Source: Stutzerimonas stutzeri TS44 (lineage in GTDB: Bacteria > Pseudomonadota > Gammaproteobacteria > Pseudomonadales > Pseudomonadaceae). From it: a DNA stretch of 64,000 nt. This document shows positions 27,784 through 38,219 of the stretch, one piece after another. The notes under the pieces are model-generated. The model was not told where the DNA came from, ran no database searches, and saw nothing but the letters and a program-made list of their open reading frames with translations. The first letter of the stretch is position 1; the number at the start of each line of letters is the position of its first letter. Location of the stretch: assembly GCA_000263395.1 (NCBI GenBank), contig AJXE01000003.1, positions 124,001-188,000 of the forward strand, written 5' to 3'. Both the position numbers and the translations under genes were made by a program.

Positions 27784-28635
27784 TCAGTTGAATACCAGCG
27801 TCTTGTTGCTGTGAACCACCACACGGTCCTGCAAGTGATAGCGCAGGCCGCGCGCGAGCACCATCTTCTCCACATCCTTGCCCAGCCGCACCATGTCCGC
27901 GGTGCTGTCGCGGTGGCTGACGCGCACCACGTCCTGCTCGATGATCGGGCCGGCATCCAGCTCCTCGGTCACGTAGTGGCAGGTCGCGCCGATCAGCTTC
28001 ACGCCCCGCAGCGAGGCCTGGTGGTACGGCTTGGCGCCGACGAAGGACGGCAGGAAGCTGTGGTGGATGTTGATCACCCGCTGGGCATATTCCCCGCACA
28101 GTTCCGGGGGCAGGATCTGCATGTAGCGCGCCAGCACGATGGCGTCCGCCTCGTGTTCGCGCACCAGACGGGTCACTTCGGCGAATGCCTGCTCCTTGCG
28201 GGCCGGGTCGACCGGCACATGGAAATAGGGAATGTCGTGCCACTCGACCATGCTGCGCAGGTCATCGTGGTTGGAAATCACGCAGGGGATATCGCAATCC
28301 AGCTCGTCGCTGTGCCAGCGATGCAGCAGATCGGCCAGGCAGTGCGACTCGCGACTGGCCATCAGCACCACGCGCTTGCGCCGCTCGGAATCGGTGATGC
28401 GCCACTCCATCGAGAACTCGCGGGCAATCGGTGCGAACGCCTGGCGGAAGCCCTCCAGATCGAACGGCAGGGAGTCGGCACGAATCTCGTGGCGCATGAA
28501 GAACCAGCCACTCTGATGATCCGAGTGATGGTTGGCTTCGGTAATCCAGCCGTTATAGGTCGCGAGGAAGTTGCTGACCTTGGCCACGATACCGACGCCG
28601 TCGGGACAGGCAATAACCAGCCTGAAAGTGCGCAT
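27784..28635 (-). CDS. purU: Formyltetrahydrofolate deformylase
   Basis: PurU releases formate from 10-formyl-THF, which balances the one-carbon pool and feeds PurT. 283 residues: an N-terminal ACT domain (RLVIACPDGVGIVAKVSNFL) and a C-terminal formyltransferase-like domain with DLRSMVEWHDIPYFHVPV, LARYMQILPPELC and NIHHSFLPSFVGAKPYHQA (the His-Asn-Asp active-site neighbourhood) and CHYVTEELDAGPIIEQ. The frame is open 18 codons further, but the ATG at 28635 with CGGAG upstream fits the family. It stands divergent to mvaT. Confidence 0.94.
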   Translation of the reverse strand: MRTFRLVIACPDGVGIVAKVSNFLATYNGWITEANHHSDHQSGWFFMRHEIRADSLPFDLEGFRQAFAPIAREFSMEWRITDSERRKRVVLMASRESHCLADLLHRWHSDELDCDIPCVISNHDDLRSMVEWHDIPYFHVPVDPARKEQAFAEVTRLVREHEADAIVLARYMQILPPELCGEYAQRVINIHHSFLPSFVGAKPYHQASLRGVKLIGATCHYVTEELDAGPIIEQDVVRVSHRDSTADMVRLGKDVEKMVLARGLRYHLQDRVVVHSNKTLVFN

Positions 28636-28996
28636 TGAAAGATGACTCCGCTCTAAACAAAAGACGTCGCATTCTAGCCCAGCATCCAACTGGCGCCCAT
28701 CGGCACAATCGATGGAATTATCGACCCATGCGCCCGGCCAGATCGCCGCAACGATTCGTTACCGGCAGCCGCGCTATATCCAGTGCGGCGCCGCCCGGTG
28801 CATGTAGGGCAATTACCAGGGTGCATCCTTGGCCATACGAGTTGAGTGGCACCCCTTTAATGGCAAATGGCGCGGCGGGAAATATTTTATATACAAATAA
28901 AAGCCCGTTTCCGGGGGGCGACTATATTTACTTGCAGATTGTGCATGTCTATGATTGACGCCACTTGCGTACACCCCCTATCCCCAAGGAAAGCAT
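28636..28996. promoter_or_regulatory. 361-bp purU-mvaT intergenic region with AT-rich block
   Basis: Most of this region has the GC content of the neighbourhood, but 28855-28930 contains a marked AT-rich block (AAATATTTTATATACAAATA around 28880-28900, and TATATT at 28923-28928, a possible -10 for mvaT). Such tracts are the preferred targets of MvaT/H-NS proteins, so autoregulation is plausible. No gene is visible. Confidence 0.5.
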
Positions 28997-29377
28997 ATGT
29001 CCCTCATCAGTGAATACCGCGCCACGGAAGAAGCCATCAAGGAACTTCAAGAGCGGCTGAAATCCCTTTCCGCCGATGACAAGCTGAAGAAGGAACTGGA
29101 GTTCGAAGGCAAACTGCGCGAACTCATGGGCGAATACCAGAAGTCGCTGCGCGACATCATCGCCCTGCTCGATCCGGACGCCCGCAGCAGCCGGGCTCCG
29201 CGCGGTGCGGCCAAGGCACCGGTCGCCAGCAAGCGCGCCCGCCGGGTCAAGCAATACAAGAACCCGAATACCGGCGAAGTTATCGAAACCAAGGGCGGCA
29301 ACCACAAGACCCTGAAAGAGTGGAAAGCCAAGTGGGGCGCCGACACCGTGGAAAGCTGGGCAACCCTGCTCGACTGA
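28997..29377 (+). CDS. mvaT: MvaT family xenogeneic silencer (H-NS analogue)
   Basis: A 126-residue nucleoid protein. The N-terminal half (residues 1-60) is a coiled-coil oligomerisation region (SLISEYRATEEAIKELQERL, then KKELEFEGKLRELM); the C-terminal DNA-binding domain has KQYKNPNTGEVIETKGGNH and KTLKEWKAKWG, with the KGGN loop and RRVK linker basic patch typical of MvaT. It silences AT-rich genes and bridges DNA. SD AAGGAAAG precedes the ATG at 28997; an upstream in-frame start is unlikely. A terminator follows. Confidence 0.93.
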   Translation: MSLISEYRATEEAIKELQERLKSLSADDKLKKELEFEGKLRELMGEYQKSLRDIIALLDPDARSSRAPRGAAKAPVASKRARRVKQYKNPNTGEVIETKGGNHKTLKEWKAKWGADTVESWATLLD

Positions 29378-29397
29378 TTCGCCCGGCGATATAACAG

Positions 29398-29435
29398 AAC
29401 GCCGCATCCTTTACCGGGATGCGGCGTTTTTGTTT
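29398..29435 (+). terminator. Intrinsic terminator after mvaT
   Basis: AACGCCGCATCC / GGATGCGGCGTT, 12-bp perfect stem with a seven-base loop, followed by TTTT(G)TTTG. It may also serve the convergent sbcB. Confidence 0.9.
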
Positions 29436-29455
29436 GTCTGGCCGTCCCAGAGCGC

Positions 29456-30892
29456 TCAACCGGTTATTGCATAGCGCTCGCGCAACTGCTGCACATGGCT
29501 GCACCACTGCTCGAGCACTTCGCTCTGCGCGGCAGTTGCCGTGGCAACGGATTGCCGAACGCCTTCATCGAATTGCTGCAGCGTGTTTGGCGCGCCATAT
29601 TGCGCATCGATAAGACGCTGCCGACAGAAGCTCTTCCACTGCTCGCGCTCGGCCGTCGATAGCGTTTCGGGAAAGTTGCGCGCGCGGTAGCGAAACAGCA
29701 ACTCGGCCAGACGCGGATCATCGAATGTCCAGTTGCGCGCAGCACATTCGCTCGCCGAGAGGCTGCGCACCTGTTCGCACAAGCGACGATCACGCTCGCC
29801 GAGAAAGCCATCGTAGAGTTGCTGTTCGGGATCGAGACACTCCTCGAAGGCTTCCTGCTGGTAGATCTGCGCCAGTTTCGGCAACCACGTCTCACGGGTT
29901 TCGCACAACCACCGGGCGCGCTGCAAACACTGCGCCCGGTCGAGCTGCAGCCGCGTCAGGTCGCCTTCGCGCAGCACGCTCAACGGCGCCAGCACCGGGC
30001 AACGGTTGACGTGCACCAGCTTCAGCGGCACCGGCAGCGCGCCGGCGGCCAATTCATCGCGCCGGGTATACAGGCGCTCGCGCAGCGTCTGCGCGCTTTC
30101 ATCGCAGAGCACCCCAGGCTCGGCCTGCAGGTCGCAGACGATCAGCGCATTGCGGTTGAGCGGGTGCCAGGCCAGCGGCAGCACCACGGCCAGATAATGA
30201 CGCTCGGCGGAAAAACGTCCCGACACATGCACCAGCGGTTTGAGCAGCTCGATCTGATCGAGCACTGCCTGCTTGCGCCGCAGCTGGTACAGATAGTCGT
30301 AAAGGCGCGGCTGCCGGTCGCGCAGCAGCCGCGCCAGGGCGATGGTGGCGCGTACATCGGACAGCGCGTCGTGCGCATGCAGGTGTTCCAGCCCGTTGGC
30401 CACCGTCAGACGATCGAGCTTGAGGGTCACCCGGCCGTTTTCCTGCGGCCATTCGATGCCTTCCGGGCGCAGCGCATAGGCGGTGCGCACCAGGTCGATC
30501 AGATCCCAGCGGCTGTTGCCGCCCTGCCATTCGCGCGCGTAAGGATCGAAGAAGTTGCGATACAGGCTGTAGCGGGTCATCTCGTCGTCGAAGCGCAGGT
30601 TGTTGTAACCGGCGCCGCAGGTGCCGGGCAGGGCCAGCTCCTGATGCAGGCGTGTGATGAATTCGGCTTCGCCCAGCCCGCGCTCTTGCAGGATGCCCGG
30701 TGTGATGCCGGTCACCAGGCAGGCCGCCGGGTGCGGCAGGATGTCGTCGGCGGGGCGGCAATAGAGGTTCAGCGGCTCGCCGATCTCCTCCAGCGCCTCG
30801 TTGGTGCGGATACCCGCGACCTGCAGCGGCCGGTCGCGGCGCGGCGAGATGCCGGTGGTTTCGTAGTCGTACCAGAAGATGCTAGGGCTCAC
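29456..30892 (-). CDS. sbcB: Exodeoxyribonuclease I
   Basis: A 478-residue ExoI, a 3'-5' single-strand DNA exonuclease of the DEDDh group used in repair and recombination. Motif I is FWYDYETTG, motif II NNLRFDDEMTRY, motif III HDALSDVRATIALA; the C-terminal ExoI domain follows. The GTG at 30892 has AAGGA seven bases before it and begins SPSIFWYDYETTG; earlier ATG (30913) or further upstream starts lack an SD. Convergent with mvaT, divergent from the RDD operon. Confidence 0.93.
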   Translation of the reverse strand: MSPSIFWYDYETTGISPRRDRPLQVAGIRTNEALEEIGEPLNLYCRPADDILPHPAACLVTGITPGILQERGLGEAEFITRLHQELALPGTCGAGYNNLRFDDEMTRYSLYRNFFDPYAREWQGGNSRWDLIDLVRTAYALRPEGIEWPQENGRVTLKLDRLTVANGLEHLHAHDALSDVRATIALARLLRDRQPRLYDYLYQLRRKQAVLDQIELLKPLVHVSGRFSAERHYLAVVLPLAWHPLNRNALIVCDLQAEPGVLCDESAQTLRERLYTRRDELAAGALPVPLKLVHVNRCPVLAPLSVLREGDLTRLQLDRAQCLQRARWLCETRETWLPKLAQIYQQEAFEECLDPEQQLYDGFLGERDRRLCEQVRSLSASECAARNWTFDDPRLAELLFRYRARNFPETLSTAEREQWKSFCRQRLIDAQYGAPNTLQQFDEGVRQSVATATAAQSEVLEQWCSHVQQLRERYAITG

Positions 30893-31025
30893 GCGAAGGT
30901 CCTTCTCAATCATCGGCCACCAGTCTAACAGCGCGATGCGCGCCACAGCCGCAGCCGTCGCGCATTGATCCGGCGGGCGGTTGCCGCATAGCATCAGCCT
31001 CCGCCGCGCGCACAGAGCCCAGGTC

Positions 31026-32708
31026 TTGCCCTCCCCTCAGCCATCCCCGCCGCTGGACAATCGCCATCGGGTCGAAACCCCCGAGGGCATCGACCTGCTG
31101 CTGCGCCCGGCCGGGCTGGTGCCGCGTGCGCTGGCGTTTGCCGTGGACCTGGCGCTGCGGGCGGCGATCCTGCTCGCGCTGTTTCTCGGTTTCGGCCTGC
31201 TGGGCAAGTTCGGCAGCGGGCTGAGCGCGCTGCTGCTGTTCCTCGTGCAGTGGTGGTACATGGTGCTGTTCGAAGTGCTCAACCAGGGACGCACGCCCGG
31301 CAAGCAGTGGCTGGGCGTGCGCGTGGTGCACGACGACGGCACGCCGGTCGGCTGGGCCGCATCGCTCACGCGCAACCTGCTGCGTTTCGTCGACATGCTG
31401 CCGTTCGGCTATTTCCTCGGCGCCCTGAGCTGCCTGGCGCACCCGGCATTCAAGCGCCTCGGCGATCTGGCCGCCGGCACCCTGGTGGTCTACGCCGAAC
31501 GCCCCGGCACGCGCCCCGCCCTGCCGATGGTGGAAGCACAGCGACCACCGGTCGAACTGGATCGTGACGCCCAGCGCGCGCTGCTCGATTTCGCCGAACG
31601 CCAGGCGTCGCTGAACCCGGAGCGCGCCCAGGAGCTGGCCGCGCTGCTGGCCGAGCCCATGCGCCTGCCCGCCGCGCAGGCCGTACCTGGCTTGCTCGCG
31701 ATCACCCAGGGGCTGCTGCGCGTGACGCTGAAGCAGGAACAGTTCGAGCAGCGGCACCAGCCCGATTGGGAGCGCTTCGATGCCCGCCTGGCCGCGCTCG
31801 AGCGTGGCCGTCCTGCCGACGACGAGGCGATGGACTTCCCCGCCGCCTACCGTCGGCTCTGCCAGCAGCTGGCCCTGGCCGAGGCGCGCGGCTACAGCAG
31901 CCCGTTACTGGAACAGCTGCGCCGGCGGGTACTGCGCGGCCATCAGCAGCTCTATCGCCAGCGCAGCCCGCTGCTCGGCCGGCTGCTGGGCTTCGTCCTC
32001 GGCGGCTTCGCCCGTCTGGCACGCGAGGAATGGCGCGGTGTACTCGCCGCCAGCCTGCTGTTCTACGGCAGCCTGCTGGGCATGGGCGCGCTGGTCTATG
32101 CGTTCCCCGAGCTGGTCTACAGCGTGCTGCCGACCGAGCAGGTCGCCGAGATGGAAACCCTCTACGACCCCGATGCCAGCCGGCTCGGGCGCTTCGGCGA
32201 GCGCGGCTCGGCCGAGGACTGGATGATGTTCGGCTACTACGTGATGAACAACATCGGCATCGCCTTCCAGACCTTCGCCGGCGGCTTGCTGCTCGGCGTC
32301 GGCAGCCTGTTCTTCCTGGCGTTCAACGGCCTGACCATCGGCGCGGTGGCCGGGCACCTGAGCGAGATCGGCTACCACCAGCCGTTCTGGTCGTTCGTCA
32401 TCGGCCACGGCGCCTTCGAGCTCACCGCCATTACCCTGGCCGGTGCGGCGGGCCTGAAGCTCGGCGCAGCGCTGCTCGCCCCCGGTCGACTGCGCCGCGG
32501 CGAGGCACTGCGCCAGGCTGCCGAACGCGGCGTGCGGCTGGTTGCCGGCGCCACGCTGATGCTGTTGATCGCGGCGTTTATCGAAGCGTACTGGTCGTCG
32601 ATGACCTACGGCCCGGCCGGTGTCAAATACGCGGTCGGCGCGCTGCTCTGGCTGCTGGTGGCGCTCTATTTCCTCTACGCCGGCAGGGCTCGCCATGCAT
32701 CCGGCTGA
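31026..32708 (+). CDS. Fused RDD-domain and SpoIIM-domain membrane protein
   Basis: One reading frame of about 560 residues joins two families that I recall as separate adjacent genes in other Pseudomonas. Residues about 10-150 are an RDD domain (RVETPEGIDLLLRPAGLVPR, then NQGRTPGKQWLGVRVV), residues 233-560 a SpoIIM/DUF95 membrane domain (EQFEQRHQPDWERFDARL, then MNNIGIAFQTFAGGLLLGVG). The join GLLRVTLKQEQFEQ contains GTG (31722) with AGGGG nine bases before it, so a second, SpoIIM-only protein could start there. The N-terminal start is uncertain: TTG at 31026 or 30981, with weak SD. It heads the RDD/SpoIIM-DUF4129-DUF4350-MoxR-DUF58 set. Confidence 0.78.
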   Translation: MPSPQPSPPLDNRHRVETPEGIDLLLRPAGLVPRALAFAVDLALRAAILLALFLGFGLLGKFGSGLSALLLFLVQWWYMVLFEVLNQGRTPGKQWLGVRVVHDDGTPVGWAASLTRNLLRFVDMLPFGYFLGALSCLAHPAFKRLGDLAAGTLVVYAERPGTRPALPMVEAQRPPVELDRDAQRALLDFAERQASLNPERAQELAALLAEPMRLPAAQAVPGLLAITQGLLRVTLKQEQFEQRHQPDWERFDARLAALERGRPADDEAMDFPAAYRRLCQQLALAEARGYSSPLLEQLRRRVLRGHQQLYRQRSPLLGRLLGFVLGGFARLAREEWRGVLAASLLFYGSLLGMGALVYAFPELVYSVLPTEQVAEMETLYDPDASRLGRFGERGSAEDWMMFGYYVMNNIGIAFQTFAGGLLLGVGSLFFLAFNGLTIGAVAGHLSEIGYHQPFWSFVIGHGAFELTAITLAGAAGLKLGAALLAPGRLRRGEALRQAAERGVRLVAGATLMLLIAAFIEAYWSSMTYGPAGVKYAVGALLWLLVALYFLYAGRARHASG

Positions 32709-34218
32709 AGCGAACCTGACGATCCGTCCGCGCAGCGCCTGGGAAGCGCTGGACCTGGGCACGCTGCTGGCGCGCCGCCATGCCGGCGTGCTGATGCTCG
32801 CCTGGGCGGCGCTGACGCTGCCGGTATTCGGCCTGCTCAGCGCGCTGTGCTGGCAGCAGCCGAGCCTGGCGCTGCTGCTGTTCTGGTGGCTGAAGCCGCT
32901 CTTTGAACGCCTGCCGCTGCATATCCTCTCGCACGCGGTTTTCGGTCAGACGCCGGGCGTGCGCCAGAGCCTGCTCGCGCTGCCCGGCGTGCTGCGTCCG
33001 CAGTGGCTGGCCAGCCTGACCTGGCGGCGCTTCAGCTCGACGCGCAGCTTCGATCTGCCGGTGCTGCAGCTCGAAGAGCTCGCGGGCGCGGCCCGCCAGC
33101 GCCGCCTGGCGGTGCTCGGCCAACGCGAGCGCAGCGTGGCGCGCTGGCTCACGGTGGTCGGCATGCACCTGGAAGGCGCGCTCTGGCTCGGCCTGCTGGC
33201 GCTGCTGTATTTCTTCCTGCCGGCGCAACTGGCCTACGACAGCTGGAGTTGGGAGGACCTGCTGCGCGCGGACGACAGCTGGCTGTGGCTGGAACACCTG
33301 TCCAACCTGCTCTACGTGCTGGTGCTGATTGTCTGGGAGCCGATCTACGTCGCCTGCGGCTTCAGCCTCTACCTGAATCGCCGCACCCGGCTCGAGGCCT
33401 GGGACCTGGAACTGGCCTTCCGCCGCCTGCGCGCACAGCTGCTGACGGCACTGCCGGCGCTGCTGCTCGGCCTCTGCCTGCTGTCGCCGAGCACGCCCGT
33501 GTGGGCTGCGGATGACAGCGCTGCCACCCCCGCAACCGCCACCGCCCCGCTGAGCCGCGACGATGCCCGCCAGCAGGTGCGCGACCTGCTCGATCAGCCG
33601 CCTTTCACCCAGCGCGAAACCGTCACCCGCTGGCGTTTCGCCGAAACGCCAGCCGACGCCGAGCCCGACATCCTGGCGCGCCTGCTGGAGAATCTGCTGC
33701 GGCTCGGCTCGTTCTGGCACGGTCGCGAACGCCTGACGCTGCTGATCGAGACCCTGCTGTGGAGCGCACTGGCACTGCTGGTCGCGTTGCTGCTGTGGCA
33801 CCGCCGCGACTGGCTGCAGGCCTTCGGTCGCCGCCTGCCGCGACCACGCAAACGTCACCGGCCGCCGGCACAGCTGTTCGGCCTTGCCGTGACCCCGGAA
33901 AGCCTGCCGGAGGACGTCGCCAGCGCGGCCGAACGGCTCTGGCCGACGCAGCCCCGCCAGGCGCTCGGCCTGCTCTATCGCGCCATGCTCAGCCGCCTGC
34001 TGCATGATCATCGATTGCCGCTCGTGGCCGGTCACACCGAAGGCGAAGTGCTGGAGGCCGTGCACACCCTGGCGCGGCCCGAACTGAACGCCTTCGCCGC
34101 CACCCTCACGCACCACTGGCAAGGCCTCGCCTATGGCCGGCAGATACCCGACGACGCAGCATGGACCGCGCTGTGCGCCGACTGGCGCCGGCTGTTCGAA
34201 CGGGAGTCGCGGCCATGA
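32695..34218 (+). CDS. DUF4129 domain membrane protein
   Basis: A 507-residue protein. The N-terminal part has four or more hydrophobic segments (about residues 30-330), followed by a periplasmic stretch, a membrane helix LLIETLLWSALALLVALLLW and a C-terminal DUF4129 cytosolic region (LWPTQPRQALGLLYRAMLSR, then EVLEAVHTLARPELNAF). In such sets DUF4129 proteins accompany MoxR and DUF58. The ATG at 32695 overlaps the previous gene by 14 bp; the upstream extension is in another gene. Confidence 0.82.
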   Translation: MHPAEANLTIRPRSAWEALDLGTLLARRHAGVLMLAWAALTLPVFGLLSALCWQQPSLALLLFWWLKPLFERLPLHILSHAVFGQTPGVRQSLLALPGVLRPQWLASLTWRRFSSTRSFDLPVLQLEELAGAARQRRLAVLGQRERSVARWLTVVGMHLEGALWLGLLALLYFFLPAQLAYDSWSWEDLLRADDSWLWLEHLSNLLYVLVLIVWEPIYVACGFSLYLNRRTRLEAWDLELAFRRLRAQLLTALPALLLGLCLLSPSTPVWAADDSAATPATATAPLSRDDARQQVRDLLDQPPFTQRETVTRWRFAETPADAEPDILARLLENLLRLGSFWHGRERLTLLIETLLWSALALLVALLLWHRRDWLQAFGRRLPRPRKRHRPPAQLFGLAVTPESLPEDVASAAERLWPTQPRQALGLLYRAMLSRLLHDHRLPLVAGHTEGEVLEAVHTLARPELNAFAATLTHHWQGLAYGRQIPDDAAWTALCADWRRLFERESRP

Positions 34219-35368
34219 AACGACACCTGCTGATATTGCTCGGCGTGGCGCTGGCGCTGCTGGCCGGCGCGCGCCTGCTGACCGCACTGCAGCCCTACGA
34301 CGAAGTCGTCGACCGCGGCCCGGCGGCACAGGCACGTGCCAACCCCTATCTGGCAGCCGAGCGCTTCCTCGCCGAAGTCGGCCGCCCGGTCAGCCACAAC
34401 GAGCATCTGGCCGATCTCGACCAGGCTCCGGCCAAGGGACACAGTCTGCTGCTGCTCGGTGATCGCGGCCAGCTGACGCCGCAGCAGACCCAGCGCCTGC
34501 TCGATTGGGCCGCACGCGGCGGCCACCTGCTGTTCGTCGCTGAGCGACTCTGGAACGAAACGGACGGCAACAGCGGCGATCTGCTGGCAGACCGCCTCAA
34601 TCTGCAGCAGTACACCAGCGAGAACCACGATGCCGCGAACGCCCAGGGCGAATCGACCAGCGACGAGCAGCAGCCGCAGCTGACCCGGCTCTATCTGGAC
34701 AACGAAGCCAGCCCGGCCTTTCTCGCCTTCGATACCGACTTTCACCTCTACGACGCCGACAAGCGCGCCCATGCCTGGGCCAACAGCGCCGGCGCCACGC
34801 ACATGCTGCAGTTGCGCCACGGCGAGGGGCTGGTCACCGCCCTGACCGACGCCTGGATCTGGCACAACGACCGCATCGGCGAGTACGACCATGCCTGGCT
34901 GCTGTGGTACCTGACCCAGGACAGCCAGGTCACCCTGGTCTACCGCGCCGATCACCCGGGGCTGCCCAGCCTGCTGCTGCGTCACTTTCCCGAGGTGCTG
35001 GCCGCCCTTGTGCTGCTCGCCCTGCTCTGTGCCTGGCACTTTGGCCAGCGCCACGGCCCGCTGCAGGCGCCTGCGGGTCACGCCCGCCGGCGGCTGCAGG
35101 AGCACCTGCTGGCGTCGGCGGAGTTCATCCAGCGCCATGACGGGCGCGCGGTGCTGCTACAGCGCTTGCAGCAGGACATCCGGCAGCACGTCGCCCGGCG
35201 TCATGCCGGTTTCGATCAGGTGCCGGCCACGCAGCAGCACGAGCTGCTCGGCGCGCTGAGCGGACTGCCGGCCGCAACCATCGAGCAGGCCATGCGCCCG
35301 GCGACGGACGCCAGCGCCATCGACTTCACCCGGCAGGTCGCCGACCTGCAAGCACTCAGGAATGCCCT

Positions 35369-35372
<4 letters not shown>
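34215..35372 (+). CDS. DUF4350 domain membrane protein
   Basis: A 385-residue protein with an N-terminal membrane helix (LLILLGVALALLAGARLL), a DUF4350 periplasmic domain (residues 35-230: NPYLAAERFLAEVGRPV, GDRGQLTPQQTQRLLDWAARG) and a second helix (about 270-290: VLAALVLLALLCAWHFGQ) ahead of a cytosolic tail. Its ATG overlaps the DUF4129 stop as ATGA, and its own stop overlaps the MoxR start, so the whole block is translationally coupled. Role unknown; the context suggests delivery or assembly work with MoxR. Confidence 0.83.
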
Positions 35373-36370
<998 letters not shown>

Positions 36371-36401
36371 ATCGTCCGTCTGCCCGCTACCGGGTGCGAC
36401 C

Positions 36402-37733
36402 GTGAGCCCGTCCGTGCGCCTGCTCGTTGCCGTCGCCGTGCTGCTGATGGCGGGGCTGCCGCTGGGCGTGCTCGATGCCCTCGGCCATGCACCGGCCAGC
36501 GGCTGGCGCTCGCTGTGGTGGGGGCTGCTGCTGGCGCTCGGTCTGCTCGCCGCCGTCGATGCGCTGCGCTTGCGGCGCATTACCACGCCGCAGATCGAAC
36601 GCCAGCTGCCGGCGCGCCTGCCGCTGGGACACTGGAGCGAGGTAGGCCTGCTGCTGCAGCATCACGGTGCCGCGCCGCTGCAGCTGGAAATCTTCGACCA
36701 CCCACCGGCGCAGATGGCCTTCGAGCAGCTGCCGCGGCGCGTTTCGTTGCGCCCCGGCGAGCAGTGTGCGTTCGGCTACCGGCTGCGTCCGCTGCAGCGC
36801 GGGCAATTCACCTTCACCCGTTGCGAGATCCGCCTGCAGTCGCCGCTCGGCCTGTGGCGCGGCCGACGCCTGCTGGAGCTGCCCGGCGGCACCCGCGTCT
36901 ATCCGGATTTTGTACAACTGCACGGCGCCGGCCTGCAGGGCGTCGATCACTGGCTGAACCGGCTCGGCGTGCGTCAGCAGCCACGCCGCGGTCTCGGCCT
37001 GGAATTCCATCAGCTGCGCGAATTTCGCGATGGCGACAGCCTGCGGCAGATCGACTGGAAGGCCACCGCGCGCATGCGCACGCCCATTGCCCGCGAGTAC
37101 CAGGACGAGCGCGACCAGCAGATCATCCTGCTGCTCGACTGTGGCCGGCGCATGCGCAGCCAGGACGACGAGCTGGCGCATTTCGACCATGCGCTCAATG
37201 CCAGCCTGCTGCTGGCCTATGCCGCGCTGCGCGAGGGCGACGCGGTCGGCCTGCAGACCTTCGCCAGCGATGCGCCACGGCATGTCGCCCCGGCCAAGGG
37301 CCAGGCGCAGCTCGGCCGGCTGCTCGACAGCGTCTACGATCTGCAATGCACCCTGCAGCCGGCCGACTTCGCCGCTGCGGCCGATCAGGTGCTGGCGCAC
37401 CAGCGGCGTCGCGCGCTGGTGATCGTGCTGAGCAACCTGCGCGACGAGGACGACGACGAACTGCTCGCCGCCATGCAGCGCCTGGCGCGTCGGCATCGGG
37501 TGCTGCTGGTCAGCCTGCGCGAGGACGTCCTCGACCGCGTGCGCCAGCAGCCGGTGACCAACCTCGACGACGCCCTCGGCTACTGCGCAACGCTGGCGCA
37601 TCTGCAACGGCGCGACGCCCTGTCCCGCCGCCTGATCGCGCACGGCCTGCACGTGCTGGACGCACGTCCGCGCGAGGTGGCGCCGGAGCTGGTCGGCCGC
37701 TACCTGGCCTGGAAACGCGCCGGCGTGCTCTGA
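36402..37733 (+). CDS. DUF58 domain protein (MoxR partner)
   Basis: A 443-residue protein with two N-terminal hydrophobic segments (residues 5-48), a conserved middle (LGLEFHQLREFRDGDSLRQI, then DWKATARMRTPIAREYQDER) and a C-terminal von Willebrand-like fold with LLLDCGRRM and IVLSNLRDEDDDELL. DUF58 and MoxR together are thought to help assemble or activate membrane complexes. The GTG at 36402 is the only good N-terminal start; SD is poor (31 bp separate it from moxR). Last gene of the set; convergent with the PilZ gene. Confidence 0.88.
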   Translation: MSPSVRLLVAVAVLLMAGLPLGVLDALGHAPASGWRSLWWGLLLALGLLAAVDALRLRRITTPQIERQLPARLPLGHWSEVGLLLQHHGAAPLQLEIFDHPPAQMAFEQLPRRVSLRPGEQCAFGYRLRPLQRGQFTFTRCEIRLQSPLGLWRGRRLLELPGGTRVYPDFVQLHGAGLQGVDHWLNRLGVRQQPRRGLGLEFHQLREFRDGDSLRQIDWKATARMRTPIAREYQDERDQQIILLLDCGRRMRSQDDELAHFDHALNASLLLAYAALREGDAVGLQTFASDAPRHVAPAKGQAQLGRLLDSVYDLQCTLQPADFAAAADQVLAHQRRRALVIVLSNLRDEDDDELLAAMQRLARRHRVLLVSLREDVLDRVRQQPVTNLDDALGYCATLAHLQRRDALSRRLIAHGLHVLDARPREVAPELVGRYLAWKRAGVL

Positions 37734-37742
37734 ACCGCCCCG

Positions 37743-38171
37743 TCAGCGCCCGCAGCAGCAGTCGTGATCGGGCGAGCGATCGGCCGCGAAGGGCGGCGGC
37801 TGGGTCAGCGGCACATGCGGGCTCGGCTGGAAACTGAAGTAATGATGCAGCGCGGCGATCATCTCCATGATCTCGGCCGGCGGCGTGATCAGCTCGAAGC
37901 CGGTGTCGTAGCTGCCGGGGGTAACGTCCTCGCGCGACCACAGGCTGATGGCGCTGAAATCGACGAAGCGCAGCTGACCGACCTGCCCGGGAATCTTCAG
38001 GCGCATGTCGAAACGCTTCTGCAGCATCATCGGATAGCGGCTGATCAGCATCAGGCCACCCTCGGAGAGGTTGCCGATGAAGCCCAGCGGCTTGTCGGTG
38101 TGGCGATTGAACACGTTCAGGTAATACGGCAGCTGGTGCCGCTGGATGCGACGCTGATTCGAGATATTCAT
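37743..38171 (-). CDS. PilZ domain protein
   Basis: A 142-residue PilZ protein. The c-di-GMP-binding elements are present: N-terminal RRIQRH (RxxxR-type; N-ISNQRRIQRHQLPYYL) and FIGNLSEGGLMLIS (the (D/N)xSxxG motif as NLSEGG). A Pro/Cys-rich tail ends DCCCGR. It would act as a c-di-GMP effector. Lone minus-strand gene convergent with DUF58. Confidence 0.87.
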   Translation of the reverse strand: MNISNQRRIQRHQLPYYLNVFNRHTDKPLGFIGNLSEGGLMLISRYPMMLQKRFDMRLKIPGQVGQLRFVDFSAISLWSREDVTPGSYDTGFELITPPAEIMEMIAALHHYFSFQPSPHVPLTQPPPFAADRSPDHDCCCGR

Positions 38172-38219
38172 GGTTCGAGCCTGCCTGTGCGCATGCCCCT
38201 GCCGCTGCTTCCAGTTCGC

